Origin: CAXOVX01 sp964213345
Lineage (GTDB): Bacteria; Pseudomonadota; Alphaproteobacteria; Rickettsiales; Midichloriaceae
Length of the DNA: 19,309 bases
Reading direction: 5' to 3'
Assembly (NCBI GenBank): GCA_964213345.1
Contig: CAXOVX010000012.1
Location: 1-19,309, forward strand
Shown piece by piece: positions 1 to 7,909 of this stretch (positions within the stretch are counted from its first letter, which is position 1; every line of letters starts with the position of its first letter). The notes beneath the pieces are model-generated. The model saw only the letters and a list, made by a program, of their open reading frames with translations. It made no database searches and was not told the DNA's origin. The translations under genes and the position numbers were made by a program.

Positions 1-489
1 AACACAGTCTATAAGACACATTCCTTAGCTAAAATCATTTTAATAATGGCGTCTTAACTCCTGAAAATACAAAAACTCCAGCCACCAACAGTCCCGGAGT
101 GGTATGTAAGAACAAGAGTTAGGCAAGGATCAAAGGAGGCCTTTACTCTAAATTACATGCAGTTTGTGACGGCCTTGGGAACTGAACACTACACAACTGA
201 GCCAAATCCCTGCAAGTACGGCAACGTGGAGAGAAATTGGTTACGTACGGCATTGCCTGACATATCCCCAGTAGCTTCCCCCCGCCGCTGCCATAAATAG
301 ATATAGTCTTTATGCTGACTATAAACTTCTCCCTCACATCTCCCCTTCAATAACCTTCCATCATCTGTACTCGCTAACACTCTTTCTTTTTAATCTACCC
401 TATATGTCTTTGCTATATCACCTTCTCAATACAATACTTCATCGGCATAAGCAACTTTCAAAAAAAGTTCAATTTAGTTTTGACGAATA
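1..489. other. Gene-poor region, no convincing gene
   Basis: This stretch downstream of lpxA has no open frame that I recognise. Two short minus-strand frames (about 63 residues each, overlapping between 143 and 380) have no domain, no good ribosome binding site and no similarity I can name. The part from about 60 to 345 is richer in G and C than the surrounding sequence. It contains a probable decayed copy of the dispersed repeat, listed separately. A weak inverted pair, AACTTT and AAAGTT, lies at about 450-470 just past the lpxA stop. It has a T-rich loop but no classic tail, so I do not call it a terminator. Confidence 0.4.
130..245 (+). repeat. Probable decayed copy of the dispersed repeat (copy E)
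   Basis: The order of sequence blocks follows the clear repeat copies elsewhere in the window. CACTACACAACTGAGCC is followed by AAATCCCTGCA, then GGCAACGTGG, then AAATTGGTTAC. The corresponding blocks in the good copies are ACATGACTGAGCC, TGAATCCTGCA, ACAACGTGAG and GAATTGGTATA. The right half matches better than the left, and the left end is not clear. The similarity is seen by eye only. It could also be a more distant relative or, less likely, chance. Confidence 0.38.
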
Positions 490-1317
490 TCACACACTAT
501 CCTTTCCACCAGGTGTAGTACGCTTATGTTTTTTCCTCCTAGGTAAACAAATTGGTCTATTGGTATCATTGTGTAAGAATGCTATCATCTCGGCTACGCT
601 AGGTACATCTCCGTATTCCTTTAAAGCAATTTCCATGCGTTTTGCAAAAGTGTCGCTATCATCTAAAAAAATCATTTCATACACATGACGGATAGCATGT
701 ATTTCTGTCTTACTAAAATTTCTGCGTTTCATACCTCTGATATTCAGACCTGCCAGAGTAGCCCTATCTCCTACAGCGCTACCATACGGGATGACATCTT
801 CTACAACCGCGCTTACACCCCCAATAATAGCATGTTTTCCTATTCTAACAAACTGATGCACTGCAGATAACCCACCCAATATCGCAAAATCATCAACTAC
901 CACATGCCCACCTAATGTAGCGTGGTTTGCCAATACTATATTATTTCCTAGGGTACAATCATGCGCTACGTGAGCCCCAATCATCAATAAACAGTTATTA
1001 CCTATAACTGTTTTCATATTGCCAAGCTTTGTTCCTGGATGAATAGTAACATACTCTCTAACAACATTGCTGGAGCCAATGATGACATAGGACTCTTCAC
1101 CTTTATATTTTAAATCTTGCGGTGGATATCCTATGCAAGCAAAAGGAAATATTTGAGTATGTGCCCCCACAAGCGTATTACCTCCAATACAAACATGTGC
1201 GTGTAATTTGACATTGTTCGCAATTTCTACACCATCTCCTACCACACAGTAAGGGCCAATTGCCACGTTATCTGCTATCCTTGCTTTCTCGCTAATTATG
1301 CTTGTACCATGTATCAT
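490..1317 (-). CDS. lpxA: UDP-N-acetylglucosamine acyltransferase LpxA
   Basis: LpxA performs the first step of lipid A synthesis, moving a 3-hydroxyacyl chain from acyl carrier protein to the 3-OH of UDP-GlcNAc in the cytoplasm. The protein (275 residues) is built of hexapeptide repeats that form a left-handed beta helix over roughly residues 1-185, followed by a helical C-terminal domain. The active-site stretch IGAHVAHDC carries His119, equivalent to the catalytic His125 of the E. coli enzyme. GGHVVVDDFAILGGLSAVHQF and NIRGMKRR are further family signatures. It is the last gene of an lpxD-fabZ-lpxA run, 84 bp after fabZ. Its C-terminus runs about a dozen residues past the usual end as a basic tail (PRRKKHKR). 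lpxB, often next in this operon, does not follow. Confidence 0.96.
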   Translation of the reverse strand: MIHGTSIISEKARIADNVAIGPYCVVGDGVEIANNVKLHAHVCIGGNTLVGAHTQIFPFACIGYPPQDLKYKGEESYVIIGSSNVVREYVTIHPGTKLGNMKTVIGNNCLLMIGAHVAHDCTLGNNIVLANHATLGGHVVVDDFAILGGLSAVHQFVRIGKHAIIGGVSAVVEDVIPYGSAVGDRATLAGLNIRGMKRRNFSKTEIHAIRHVYEMIFLDDSDTFAKRMEIALKEYGDVPSVAEMIAFLHNDTNRPICLPRRKKHKRTTPGGKDSV

Positions 1318-1401
1318 GCTCTTAGTTTAAGCTTAACTTGCATTATTTATGAATAAATATTTAAATAATAAAAATGTGTAAATAACCCTCTTTATCTCAG
1401 T

Positions 1402-1839
1402 TTATTTATTGGTTAGTATAGCTGAAAAAACCGCATCAGCTACGCGCACATCATCCACTTTAACCTCACCTTTCATTTTCCACACATTAGTACGTGCCAT
1501 TATCTTCTCTACATGTAAATATAATGTATCCCCTGGCACCACAGGTCTACGGAAATGAGCCTTTTCTATTGACATAAAATATATCATCTTGTTTTCCATA
1601 TCATACTGGAATGCAGAGGCGACTAGCGCTATTGCAGCTTGAGCCATCGACTCTATAATCAAAACTCCTGGCATTACTGGTTTTGCTGGAAAATGACCCG
1701 TAAAAAAGTTTTCGTTTATTGTAACATTTTTCATTGCCACTACACGCTCTCCATTTTCTACCTTGACGATTCTATCTATCAACAAGAAAGGATAGCGATG
1801 CGGTAGCAATTTCATGATCTGTTGTATGTCCATTGCCAT
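1402..1839 (-). CDS. fabZ: 3-hydroxyacyl-ACP dehydratase FabZ
   Basis: FabZ removes water from 3-hydroxyacyl-ACP in type II fatty acid elongation. It competes with LpxA and LpxD for the same hydroxyacyl-ACP pool, which explains why the three genes sit together. The 145-residue protein is a single hotdog domain of normal family length. The N-terminal LLPHRYPFLLIDR motif and the active-site stretch FFTGHFPAKPVMPGVL are visible, with catalytic His49 and Glu63 (in IIESMAQ). Two ATGs lie close together (MAM), and either could be used, because no strong ribosome binding site decides between them. It sits between lpxD (92 bp upstream) and lpxA on the minus strand and is probably cotranscribed with them. 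Confidence 0.96.
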   Translation of the reverse strand: MAMDIQQIMKLLPHRYPFLLIDRIVKVENGERVVAMKNVTINENFFTGHFPAKPVMPGVLIIESMAQAAIALVASAFQYDMENKMIYFMSIEKAHFRRPVVPGDTLYLHVEKIMARTNVWKMKGEVKVDDVRVADAVFSAILTNK

Positions 1840-1931
1840 AACGCTCGTCTCTCATCCTTGCATTTTGAAAATTGAAAGCTTAACATGCTCCAACTATTTA
1901 AAAAGACTTTTAGTACATTTCCATCTAGTTA

Positions 1932-2984
1932 TTAAGCATTTTCCGTATCTAATTCTGGTTTATTTTTAATAGAGTCACGCAAAAATATCACCTGCCTATG
2001 AAATTGCCTAATGCTCACTGCAGGAGTACCGCATAAGATAGTGTCATTTTGTGCATTTTTCATAACCCCACTTTGAGCAGCTATCATGACTCTATCCCCT
2101 ATCTTCAGATGCCCAGCTATCCCTACTTGTCCACCTAATCTCACTCCATCACCAAGCACTGTACTACCTGCAATGCCACTTTGATTCACAATAAGGCAAT
2201 TTTTGCCTATGACCACGTTATGACCAATTGCTACCAAGTCTCCTATCTTTGTATTATCACCAATTATTGTTGCATGTAATGCAGCTCTCTCTACGCAAGT
2301 ATTCGCACCTATTTCTACATTATTGCCAATTATGACTTTTCCTATTTGCTTAATTTTTAGTATATTTTGTTTTTCTGCAGTAAAGCCAAACCCATCATGT
2401 CCTATTTTAGCACCTGGATGTATAATGCAATTACTACCAATGTAGCAGCAAGATAAGCATACATTAGGCCCTATATACGTATTATCTCCAATTTGCACAT
2501 TGGGTCCTACGTAGGCATTAGCAAAAATTCTACAATGATCTCCAATACTAACTCCAGAACTAACAACCACGCCAGCCTCAATACAGCAATCACTCCCTAC
2601 GTTAGCTGTATCATGTATACGAGCATCTGCAGAAACACTCGAAGTATTACACATTAGACCGCTATTGTCAGAATAAAATACATTCATTATTTTTGCATAA
2701 GCTAAATATGGATCTTGCGTAATTAATAATGTTCTATCCTCAGGCGCAGTAGGAATATCAATCTCTCTCAAAATGAATGCCCCGGCTTTACTCAATTTTA
2801 AATTTGCCCTATATTTTGCATTTGAAAGAAAACTTATGTCATTCTCTGTCGCTTCTTCTAAGCTCTCCACGTTTTTGATCAACAGGTTTGGATTCCCTAT
2901 GACTTCACAATCCCCAATAACCTCGGCAATCCTAGCTACAGCCAAGGGACCATGATTGATAAAAAACTTGCTATCCACAGTCAT
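1932..2984 (-). CDS. lpxD: UDP-3-O-(3-hydroxyacyl)glucosamine N-acyltransferase LpxD
   Basis: LpxD adds the N-linked hydroxyacyl chain in the third step of lipid A synthesis. The chosen start at 2984 (MTVDSKFF) gives 350 residues, the normal family size. The frame is open upstream to an ATG at 3056, but those 24 extra residues are not typical of LpxD. The N-terminal uridine-binding domain (about residues 1-100, with NVESLEEATENDISFLSN) is followed by a long hexapeptide beta helix and a short helical end. GHDGFGF and AIGHNVVIG are the key signatures. His255 of the short form corresponds to catalytic His239 of E. coli. It is the first gene of the lpxD-fabZ-lpxA group. The usual upstream genes bamA and skp are absent, and the upstream DNA is instead a repeat-bearing spacer. 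Confidence 0.95.
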   Translation of the reverse strand: MTVDSKFFINHGPLAVARIAEVIGDCEVIGNPNLLIKNVESLEEATENDISFLSNAKYRANLKLSKAGAFILREIDIPTAPEDRTLLITQDPYLAYAKIMNVFYSDNSGLMCNTSSVSADARIHDTANVGSDCCIEAGVVVSSGVSIGDHCRIFANAYVGPNVQIGDNTYIGPNVCLSCCYIGSNCIIHPGAKIGHDGFGFTAEKQNILKIKQIGKVIIGNNVEIGANTCVERAALHATIIGDNTKIGDLVAIGHNVVIGKNCLIVNQSGIAGSTVLGDGVRLGGQVGIAGHLKIGDRVMIAAQSGVMKNAQNDTILCGTPAVSIRQFHRQVIFLRDSIKNKPELDTENA

Positions 2985-3114
2985 ATATCGTGTTTTTATG
3001 CCATAAAGAAAGTGCGAACCAAGAGTGCAGTTTAGCATAAAAATGCTAATGATCATACATTAATAGTAAAAAATGTTAAAAAAGCACTCGAACGACATTA
3101 ATACCAACTATTAA

Positions 3115-3342
3115 TACCAATTTCCATTTTTAAATGAGCACTAGGAGCAATGATCTGTTTTATTTTTTCTTTACTTAAGTGCTATGATGTCATTGGACGG
3201 TGTGTTCGCCGCCCGCACTCATCCGTGGATGGCAGCTTCTAAATATAACCGCAATGGTGAGGGCGAAGGGGTATAGAGTACTACAGACTGATCCTGAATC
3301 CACAGGCACAACAACTTGAGCGTTATAAAGGTGAATTGGTAT
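3115..3342 (+). repeat. Dispersed repeat copy A, split by an insertion
   Basis: The left end reads TACCAATTTCCATTTTTAAA and continues with TGAGCACTAGGAGCAATG. The body resumes at 3251 with GCAATGGTGAGGGCGAAGG, then CTGATCCTGAATCC, ACAACTTGAGCGTT and the inverted right end GAATTGGTATA. Without the internal insertion it would match copy B in length. The last part runs into the end of the minus-strand RND permease gene and provides its final codons. This copy is more diverged than B and D. Confidence 0.82.
3153..3256. other. 104-bp insertion inside repeat copy A
   Basis: Copies B, C and D are continuous where copy A is interrupted. The extra DNA is flanked by the direct repeat GCAATG at 3147-3152 and 3251-3256, as expected for a 6-bp target duplication or a slippage product. 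Its left part is T-rich and its middle is G+C-rich (around 3197-3235). I see no open frame of note and no second copy of it in this window. Its origin is unknown. Confidence 0.5.
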
Positions 3343-6300
3343 AACTGGTCTGTTGCGTTACATCCAAGCTGGGTTTTATTTTATCCCTATTCTTTGCTAA
3401 CGATAATAAACAAGGTGTGCAAAAAAGTGTAAGCACCGTAGCAAAAGTTAAACCACCTGAGATGGCAGCGGCTAATTGCTTCCACCACTGACTGGAGGGC
3501 GCTCCGTAAGTGATACTTCGGTCAAAGAAATTGATCGTTAGCCCTATTACCATTGGCAATAACCCTAGTATTGCAGCACTTGCTGTGAGCAATATTGGTC
3601 GCATTCTCTGTACTCCAGCCCTAAGTATCGCATCTATATTCTCGTGTCCACTTTCTCTTAAACGCTTATAAGTATCAACAAATAGTATGTTATTGTTGAG
3701 AACAATGCCGGCCAAAGCGATGATGCCCAACCCACACATCACTATATTGAACGGTTGAAATGAAACCAGTAAGCCCAATAGCACTCCTGCAGTAGATAAA
3801 AAGACAGCACTCATAACAACAAAAGTGTTGTAGAAGTTGTTAAACTGCACAAGCATTATTATGAACATAGCTAATAATGCTCCTAAAAAAGCTTTTATAA
3901 GAAAACTAGAAGCCTCTGCTTGATCTTCAGTATCTCCCTTGAACGTTACATGAATGTCAGAGGGTGCATTTTGTTTCACCCAATATTCCAATTTCTTCAC
4001 CTGCGCATTTGCTAATACTCCATATTCAACGTCTGCATTTACACTAATGACGGTATCGCCATCTACTCTCTTAATTCTGTTAACTTGTGGTGTCACTTTT
4101 TTTGTCACAAACGTGCTTATGGGAACAGCAACTCCGTTCATTCCAACCACTTTTAAATGCTCAAGCTGGGAAGCTAATCTATATTTACCTGCTAAACGTA
4201 CCATAATATCAATTTCATCATCTACATCTTCTGCACGGTAAGTTGATACCTTTATACCATTAGTAGCTAGCTGGATTATGTCACCAACATCAGTTGTACT
4301 AAATCCATACTTGGCTGCCAATTCCCTTTTTACCTCCATGTGCCACTCTATTCCAGATACTGGACGTGAATCTTCTATATCTTTAAAGCCGCCTATTTCA
4401 CTCATAAATCGGCGTAATTTTGCGATGAAAGAAATTATATTATTGTAGTGTTCTGACGATGATACATTCATCGTAATTGGCTTAGCTGCTTTTGGCCCTT
4501 GTTTGGCTTCTACAATTTGCACTATTACTCCAGGTATATCATTTAAACTAGTGCGTATGTCCTTCAGAATCATGTGCGCCTTACGTCTAAGCTGCCAATC
4601 AACAAATTCAAGTCTCACTAGCCCTATGGTATCTAAAGGAGGATTGAGCTGTAAATTAGCATTTTTACCACCTCCTACCTCAACGTAAAACACCTTTACT
4701 TCCCTATTTAAGTGCAAAATACGTTTTTCTATTTCCTTAAATATAGCATCTTTTTGCCATATTGACAAATTACCAACAGATCTTACGATAATGTTTGTAT
4801 TATCTGGTTCAACGTTAGGAAAGAACTCCACACCCTTACCAAGAGTGATAAATATAAGATATATCAATACCATGACACCAAACGTGCTAACTACAAATAG
4901 CTTTGGTCTTTTCAGGACAGCCTGGAGTAATTTGGCATAACGTTTAGTAAGTCCTTTTAAATCTTCTAGATTTCCCTCCTCTGAAGCTAGCATTGCCTTT
5001 ACTTCTTTCTCATCAATATTAGTCTGCTTTTTTATAAAAACACTACCTAGGGCTGGTTGAAAAAATAAAGCAAAGCATATAGAACAGCTCATTATGGTGA
5101 TAACTGTTATAGGCATGTATTTCATAAATTCCCCCATAACTCCCGGCCAAAATAATAGAGGAAAAAACACAGTCATTTTAACCAAAGTTGCCGTAAAAAT
5201 CGGCAAAAACATCCGTGATGAAGCGTTCAAAAAGGCATTTTCTGGGGTATACCCCTCTATAATTTTGCGATCAGCATATTCACTAATCACTATAGCATCA
5301 TCCACAACCATACCTACAGTTAATATGAGGCTGAATAATACCACCATATTCATGGTAAACCCTGACATATATAAAATCAAAATACACGCAAAGAATGATA
5401 CAGGGAGTGAAAACGAAATCAGAATCGATGACTTTATCCCTACAGATAGAATGATAATAATAACAACCAAGATTGCTGCTAAAATAATGCCATTTTCTAG
5501 ATCAGCTAACATATCTACTATGTGTTTAGACTGATCATTTTGGTAAATCACCTTAAGTTTATTAGGCCAATGCTGCTTCTCTGAATTAATAAGGGATTTT
5601 ACCTTCTCTATAACCTGTATAATATTTGTCCCGGTACGTTTAGAGACCTCTAGCACCATTGCCGGGAGGCCATTGACACGTGTTATACTTATAGGGTCTT
5701 TGTACCCACTCCTCACCGTCGCAACATCACTAACTTTAATTACTTTCCCATTCTTAACATATACTGGAAAGTTCAGGAGAGTCCTGGGATTATCGATTAG
5801 ACTAGGCACCTTTACCGCGTATTCTGCATTTAAATTTTTTAACGACCCAGCTGTGACAAGTTTATTATTACTACCTATGATTTGGCGTAAGTATTGCAAC
5901 GACAGCCCGTATTTCTCTAATTCTTTTGGTTTTACGATTATTTCAACCACATTTTTGCGATCACCAAGTATTATTGCTTCTGATACTTCTTGTATTCCTT
6001 CAATCTTATCTTTTAAATTTCGCGAAATTTTTACAAAAGCATTTTCTGGAATATCTCCTGTTAATATGACGCTCAATACAGGCATGAGGCTGAGATCAAT
6101 TTGTGTTACCGTAGGGCGTTTAGCTTCTGGGGGTAGTTTATTCTGCACTTCATCGATTTTGGTTCTTATGTCTTGTAAAGCCTTATCACCGTCAAAGCCT
6201 GCCATAAATTTCAGTACAATTATTCCACTTCCCTCATCCGCATATGAAGTCATTTCCTTTACACCAGAGATTGAACGTACTGCGTTCTCTATCGGTTTTA

Positions 6301-6490
6301 GAAGCATACGCTGAGCATCCTCAGGCGAGATGCCATCCTGTGTAATACTAATAAACATCGTAGGTATCTTGACATTCGGAGTACTTTCTTTAGGAATCTT
6401 GAGATAGGAGTAATAGCCATACAGCAAGATCATTACCAAGAGCATCAAAGTGCTGCGTTTATGATGTACAAATATTGTAAAGAAATTCAT
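3323..6490 (-). CDS. RND-family efflux permease (AcrB-like)
   Basis: This is a large inner-membrane proton-driven exporter of the resistance-nodulation-division superfamily, 1055 residues and close to the family norm. An N-terminal membrane segment (about 12-30) is followed by a large periplasmic domain to about residue 330. Membrane segments of the first half follow, then a second periplasmic domain and a second membrane half. The TM4 motif GMVVDDAIVI carries the proton-relay pair Asp397-Asp398. PLLFWPGVMGEFMKYMP is another family signature. In the second half the position where AcrB has a relay lysine reads LNNNILFVD, as in several other RND branches, so its substrate cannot be guessed. No membrane fusion protein or outer membrane channel gene is adjacent. 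The last residues (YTNSPL) and stop are encoded inside repeat copy A. Copy B begins about 30 bp upstream of the start codon. No strong ribosome binding site is visible. Confidence 0.93.
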   Translation of the reverse strand: MNFFTIFVHHKRSTLMLLVMILLYGYYSYLKIPKESTPNVKIPTMFISITQDGISPEDAQRMLLKPIENAVRSISGVKEMTSYADEGSGIIVLKFMAGFDGDKALQDIRTKIDEVQNKLPPEAKRPTVTQIDLSLMPVLSVILTGDIPENAFVKISRNLKDKIEGIQEVSEAIILGDRKNVVEIIVKPKELEKYGLSLQYLRQIIGSNNKLVTAGSLKNLNAEYAVKVPSLIDNPRTLLNFPVYVKNGKVIKVSDVATVRSGYKDPISITRVNGLPAMVLEVSKRTGTNIIQVIEKVKSLINSEKQHWPNKLKVIYQNDQSKHIVDMLADLENGIILAAILVVIIIILSVGIKSSILISFSLPVSFFACILILYMSGFTMNMVVLFSLILTVGMVVDDAIVISEYADRKIIEGYTPENAFLNASSRMFLPIFTATLVKMTVFFPLLFWPGVMGEFMKYMPITVITIMSCSICFALFFQPALGSVFIKKQTNIDEKEVKAMLASEEGNLEDLKGLTKRYAKLLQAVLKRPKLFVVSTFGVMVLIYLIFITLGKGVEFFPNVEPDNTNIIVRSVGNLSIWQKDAIFKEIEKRILHLNREVKVFYVEVGGGKNANLQLNPPLDTIGLVRLEFVDWQLRRKAHMILKDIRTSLNDIPGVIVQIVEAKQGPKAAKPITMNVSSSEHYNNIISFIAKLRRFMSEIGGFKDIEDSRPVSGIEWHMEVKRELAAKYGFSTTDVGDIIQLATNGIKVSTYRAEDVDDEIDIMVRLAGKYRLASQLEHLKVVGMNGVAVPISTFVTKKVTPQVNRIKRVDGDTVISVNADVEYGVLANAQVKKLEYWVKQNAPSDIHVTFKGDTEDQAEASSFLIKAFLGALLAMFIIMLVQFNNFYNTFVVMSAVFLSTAGVLLGLLVSFQPFNIVMCGLGIIALAGIVLNNNILFVDTYKRLRESGHENIDAILRAGVQRMRPILLTASAAILGLLPMVIGLTINFFDRSITYGAPSSQWWKQLAAAISGGLTFATVLTLFCTPCLLSLAKNRDKIKPSLDVTQQTSYTNSPL

Positions 6491-6520
6491 CTTTTGTTAT
6501 CGAAAATTTTGTTAATTCAG

Positions 6521-6647
6521 TACAAGTCCCATTTTAAATGAGCACTAGGAGTGCAATGGTGAGGGTGAAGGAGTGTAGTAACACCACATGACCGAGCCTG
6601 AATCCCGCAGCGCGACAACGTGAGCATCAAAAATGGGACTTGGTGTA
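6521..6647 (+). repeat. Dispersed repeat copy B
   Basis: This is a nearly complete copy of about 127 bp. The left end reads TACAAGTCCCATTTTAAATG and the right end AAAATGGGACTTGGTGTA, which is its inverted complement apart from a few missing bases. The core contains TGCAATGGTGAGGGTGAAGG, then GAGCCTGAATCC and ACAACGTGAGC. It lies just upstream of the RND permease start, in the same orientation as copy A at the other end of that gene. Confidence 0.9.
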
Positions 6648-6752
6648 ATTCTACCTTTATTGAACATGTAGGACTCTTGAATCATTTTTGGAACACCATA
6701 CATTAGGGTATATCAATATGCAATAAAGACAAATCCACAATTTTACCGCTAT

Positions 6753-6882
6753 ATACCAAGCCCAATTTTAAATGGGCACCGAAGCGCAGTAGCGAGGGCA
6801 AACGAGTGCAGAGCAACATTACATGACTGAGCCTGAATCCTGTAGCATAACAACGTGAGTATTAAAAAAAGAAATTGGTATT
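6753..6882 (+). repeat. Dispersed repeat copy C
   Basis: The left end reads ATACCAAGCCCAATTTTAAA and the right end AAAGAAATTGGTATTA, an imperfect inverted pair. The core has ACATGACTGAGCCTGAATCC and ACAACGTGAG, almost identical to copies B and D. The left internal third is more diverged (GCAGTAGCGAGGGCAAACG). It lies 105 bp from copy B in the same orientation, so the two form a loose tandem. Confidence 0.88.
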
Positions 6883-7127
6883 ATTAGCATTTGCATGCTA
6901 GTTTGTTACATAGGAGAGTTATTTTTCCTTCTATCAATGATTAACTGCAGGTCAAAACAGACATATCATTATAATTAATTATTTTTATAAAATATATATT
7001 TTTTATTCAAAAGATGCCGCTTATTTTCACTATAACTTAAATTTAATGTAAAAATCTTGCTTTACTTATATTGCTTATATATCTAGAATGAACCTATCAT
7101 TCATATTCATTAAAATTTTGTAAGCAT

Positions 7128-7781
7128 ATGAGCAAACATGTAAAAATATGTAGTTTACTGAATGTTAAGTTGTGTTCTGTATTCCTGGTGCTAAGTATTA
7201 TGATATCTAGCTTCGTGTTGGCAGACGAAAACAACCAGATGCTGTCGTCCACTATTGCAAGTAAGCAGGGTGATTTCATAACTATTCGAATACCTTATGG
7301 ATCAGTGGTTGTGCAATTCTGTTCTGATAAGGCACCTAACCACGTGCAACGAATCAAAGAATTAGTTAATGAGAAATTTTATGATGGATTAACTTTCCAT
7401 AGAGTAATATCCAATTTCATCGTACAAACAGGAGATCCAAAGGGTGACGGTACTGGAGGTAGTAACAAGCCAGATTTGAAGGCAGAAATAAATAATTTGA
7501 AACATGTTCGCGGTACAGTTTCTATGGCAAGAACAGCGACAGATCTAGATAGTGCTAATAGCCAATTTTTCGTTACATTAGGCGATGCTCCATATCTAGA
7601 TAACCAGTATACCATATTTGGTAAAGTAGTATATGGCATGGATCTTTTGGACAAAATAAAAGTCGGTGTACCAGAAAATGGAGGAATGGTAGAAAATCCA
7701 GATCACATAACGCAGATGATGGTTGGAATACCAGATGATATCAAAATTGACGTAAACGGAACAAAAAGTTGTGGTAGTTGA
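7128..7781 (+). CDS. Exported cyclophilin-type peptidyl-prolyl isomerase
   Basis: The enzyme speeds cis-trans isomerisation of proline peptide bonds and here probably helps fold proteins in the periplasm. The N-terminus has a basic start, a hydrophobic core (about residues 14-31) and a likely signal peptidase site after VLA at residue 32. The cyclophilin domain spans about 48-205. TFHRVISNFIVQTGDP carries catalytic Arg92 and Gln100, and ANSQFFV and FGKVVYGMDLLDKI are also present. The size (217 residues) suits the PpiA class. It is the first gene on the plus strand after a repeat-rich spacer. The start has only a weak ribosome binding site. No second domain is seen. Confidence 0.93.
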   Translation: MSKHVKICSLLNVKLCSVFLVLSIMISSFVLADENNQMLSSTIASKQGDFITIRIPYGSVVVQFCSDKAPNHVQRIKELVNEKFYDGLTFHRVISNFIVQTGDPKGDGTGGSNKPDLKAEINNLKHVRGTVSMARTATDLDSANSQFFVTLGDAPYLDNQYTIFGKVVYGMDLLDKIKVGVPENGGMVENPDHITQMMVGIPDDIKIDVNGTKSCGS

Positions 7782-7885
7782 GTATAAAAGTTGCTTACAG
7801 TAAAAACTGATTGCCGTTAGTCCGTTTATTTTATATTGGTGAGTGGTAGAGATTAGTTTACGAATGGTCTTTGTTTTAATACTTT

Positions 7886-7909
7886 CAGTATAAAAATCAG
7901 TATAAAAAT
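7886..7909 (+). repeat. Perfect 12-bp tandem repeat at the glycosyltransferase start
   Basis: CAGTATAAAAAT occurs twice in direct tandem, and the second copy ends in the first two bases of the glycosyltransferase ATG. Each unit holds a TATAAA that could act as a -10 box, but no -35 lies at a good distance. The duplication may be slippage with no function. Confidence 0.6.

Larger units (their letters stand above)
6491..7127. other. Intergenic spacer with two repeat copies and an AT-rich leader
   Basis: This 637-bp spacer separates the divergent RND permease and cyclophilin genes. It holds repeat copies B and C, about 105 bp apart. From 6883 to 7127 the DNA is very AT-rich and must contain the cyclophilin promoter. 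A possible pair is TTGCTT near 7058 with TATCTA about 17 bp further on, but the match is weak and I do not call it. No open frame of interest is present. Confidence 0.6.

Noticed and set aside
1..489. A possible tmRNA, RNase P or SRP RNA gene in the G+C-rich part of the first region
   Set aside because: I looked for the conserved words of these RNAs on both strands and found none. Part of the region is better explained as a decayed repeat copy.
2985..3056. Longer N-terminus for LpxD from the ATG at 3056
   Set aside because: The 24 extra residues are not seen in the family, and MTVDSKFF at 2984 gives the usual length. No strong ribosome binding site supports either start, so this is a judgement.
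3153..3250. A possible tRNA in the G+C-rich part of the insertion in copy A
   Set aside because: There is no T-loop GGTTCGAATCC-like word, no CCA end and no cloverleaf that I can form.
5673..6314. A 213-codon plus-strand open frame opposite the RND permease
   Set aside because: The minus-strand gene has the full set of RND motifs, and the plus-strand product is low-complexity and Ser/Ile-rich with no domain.
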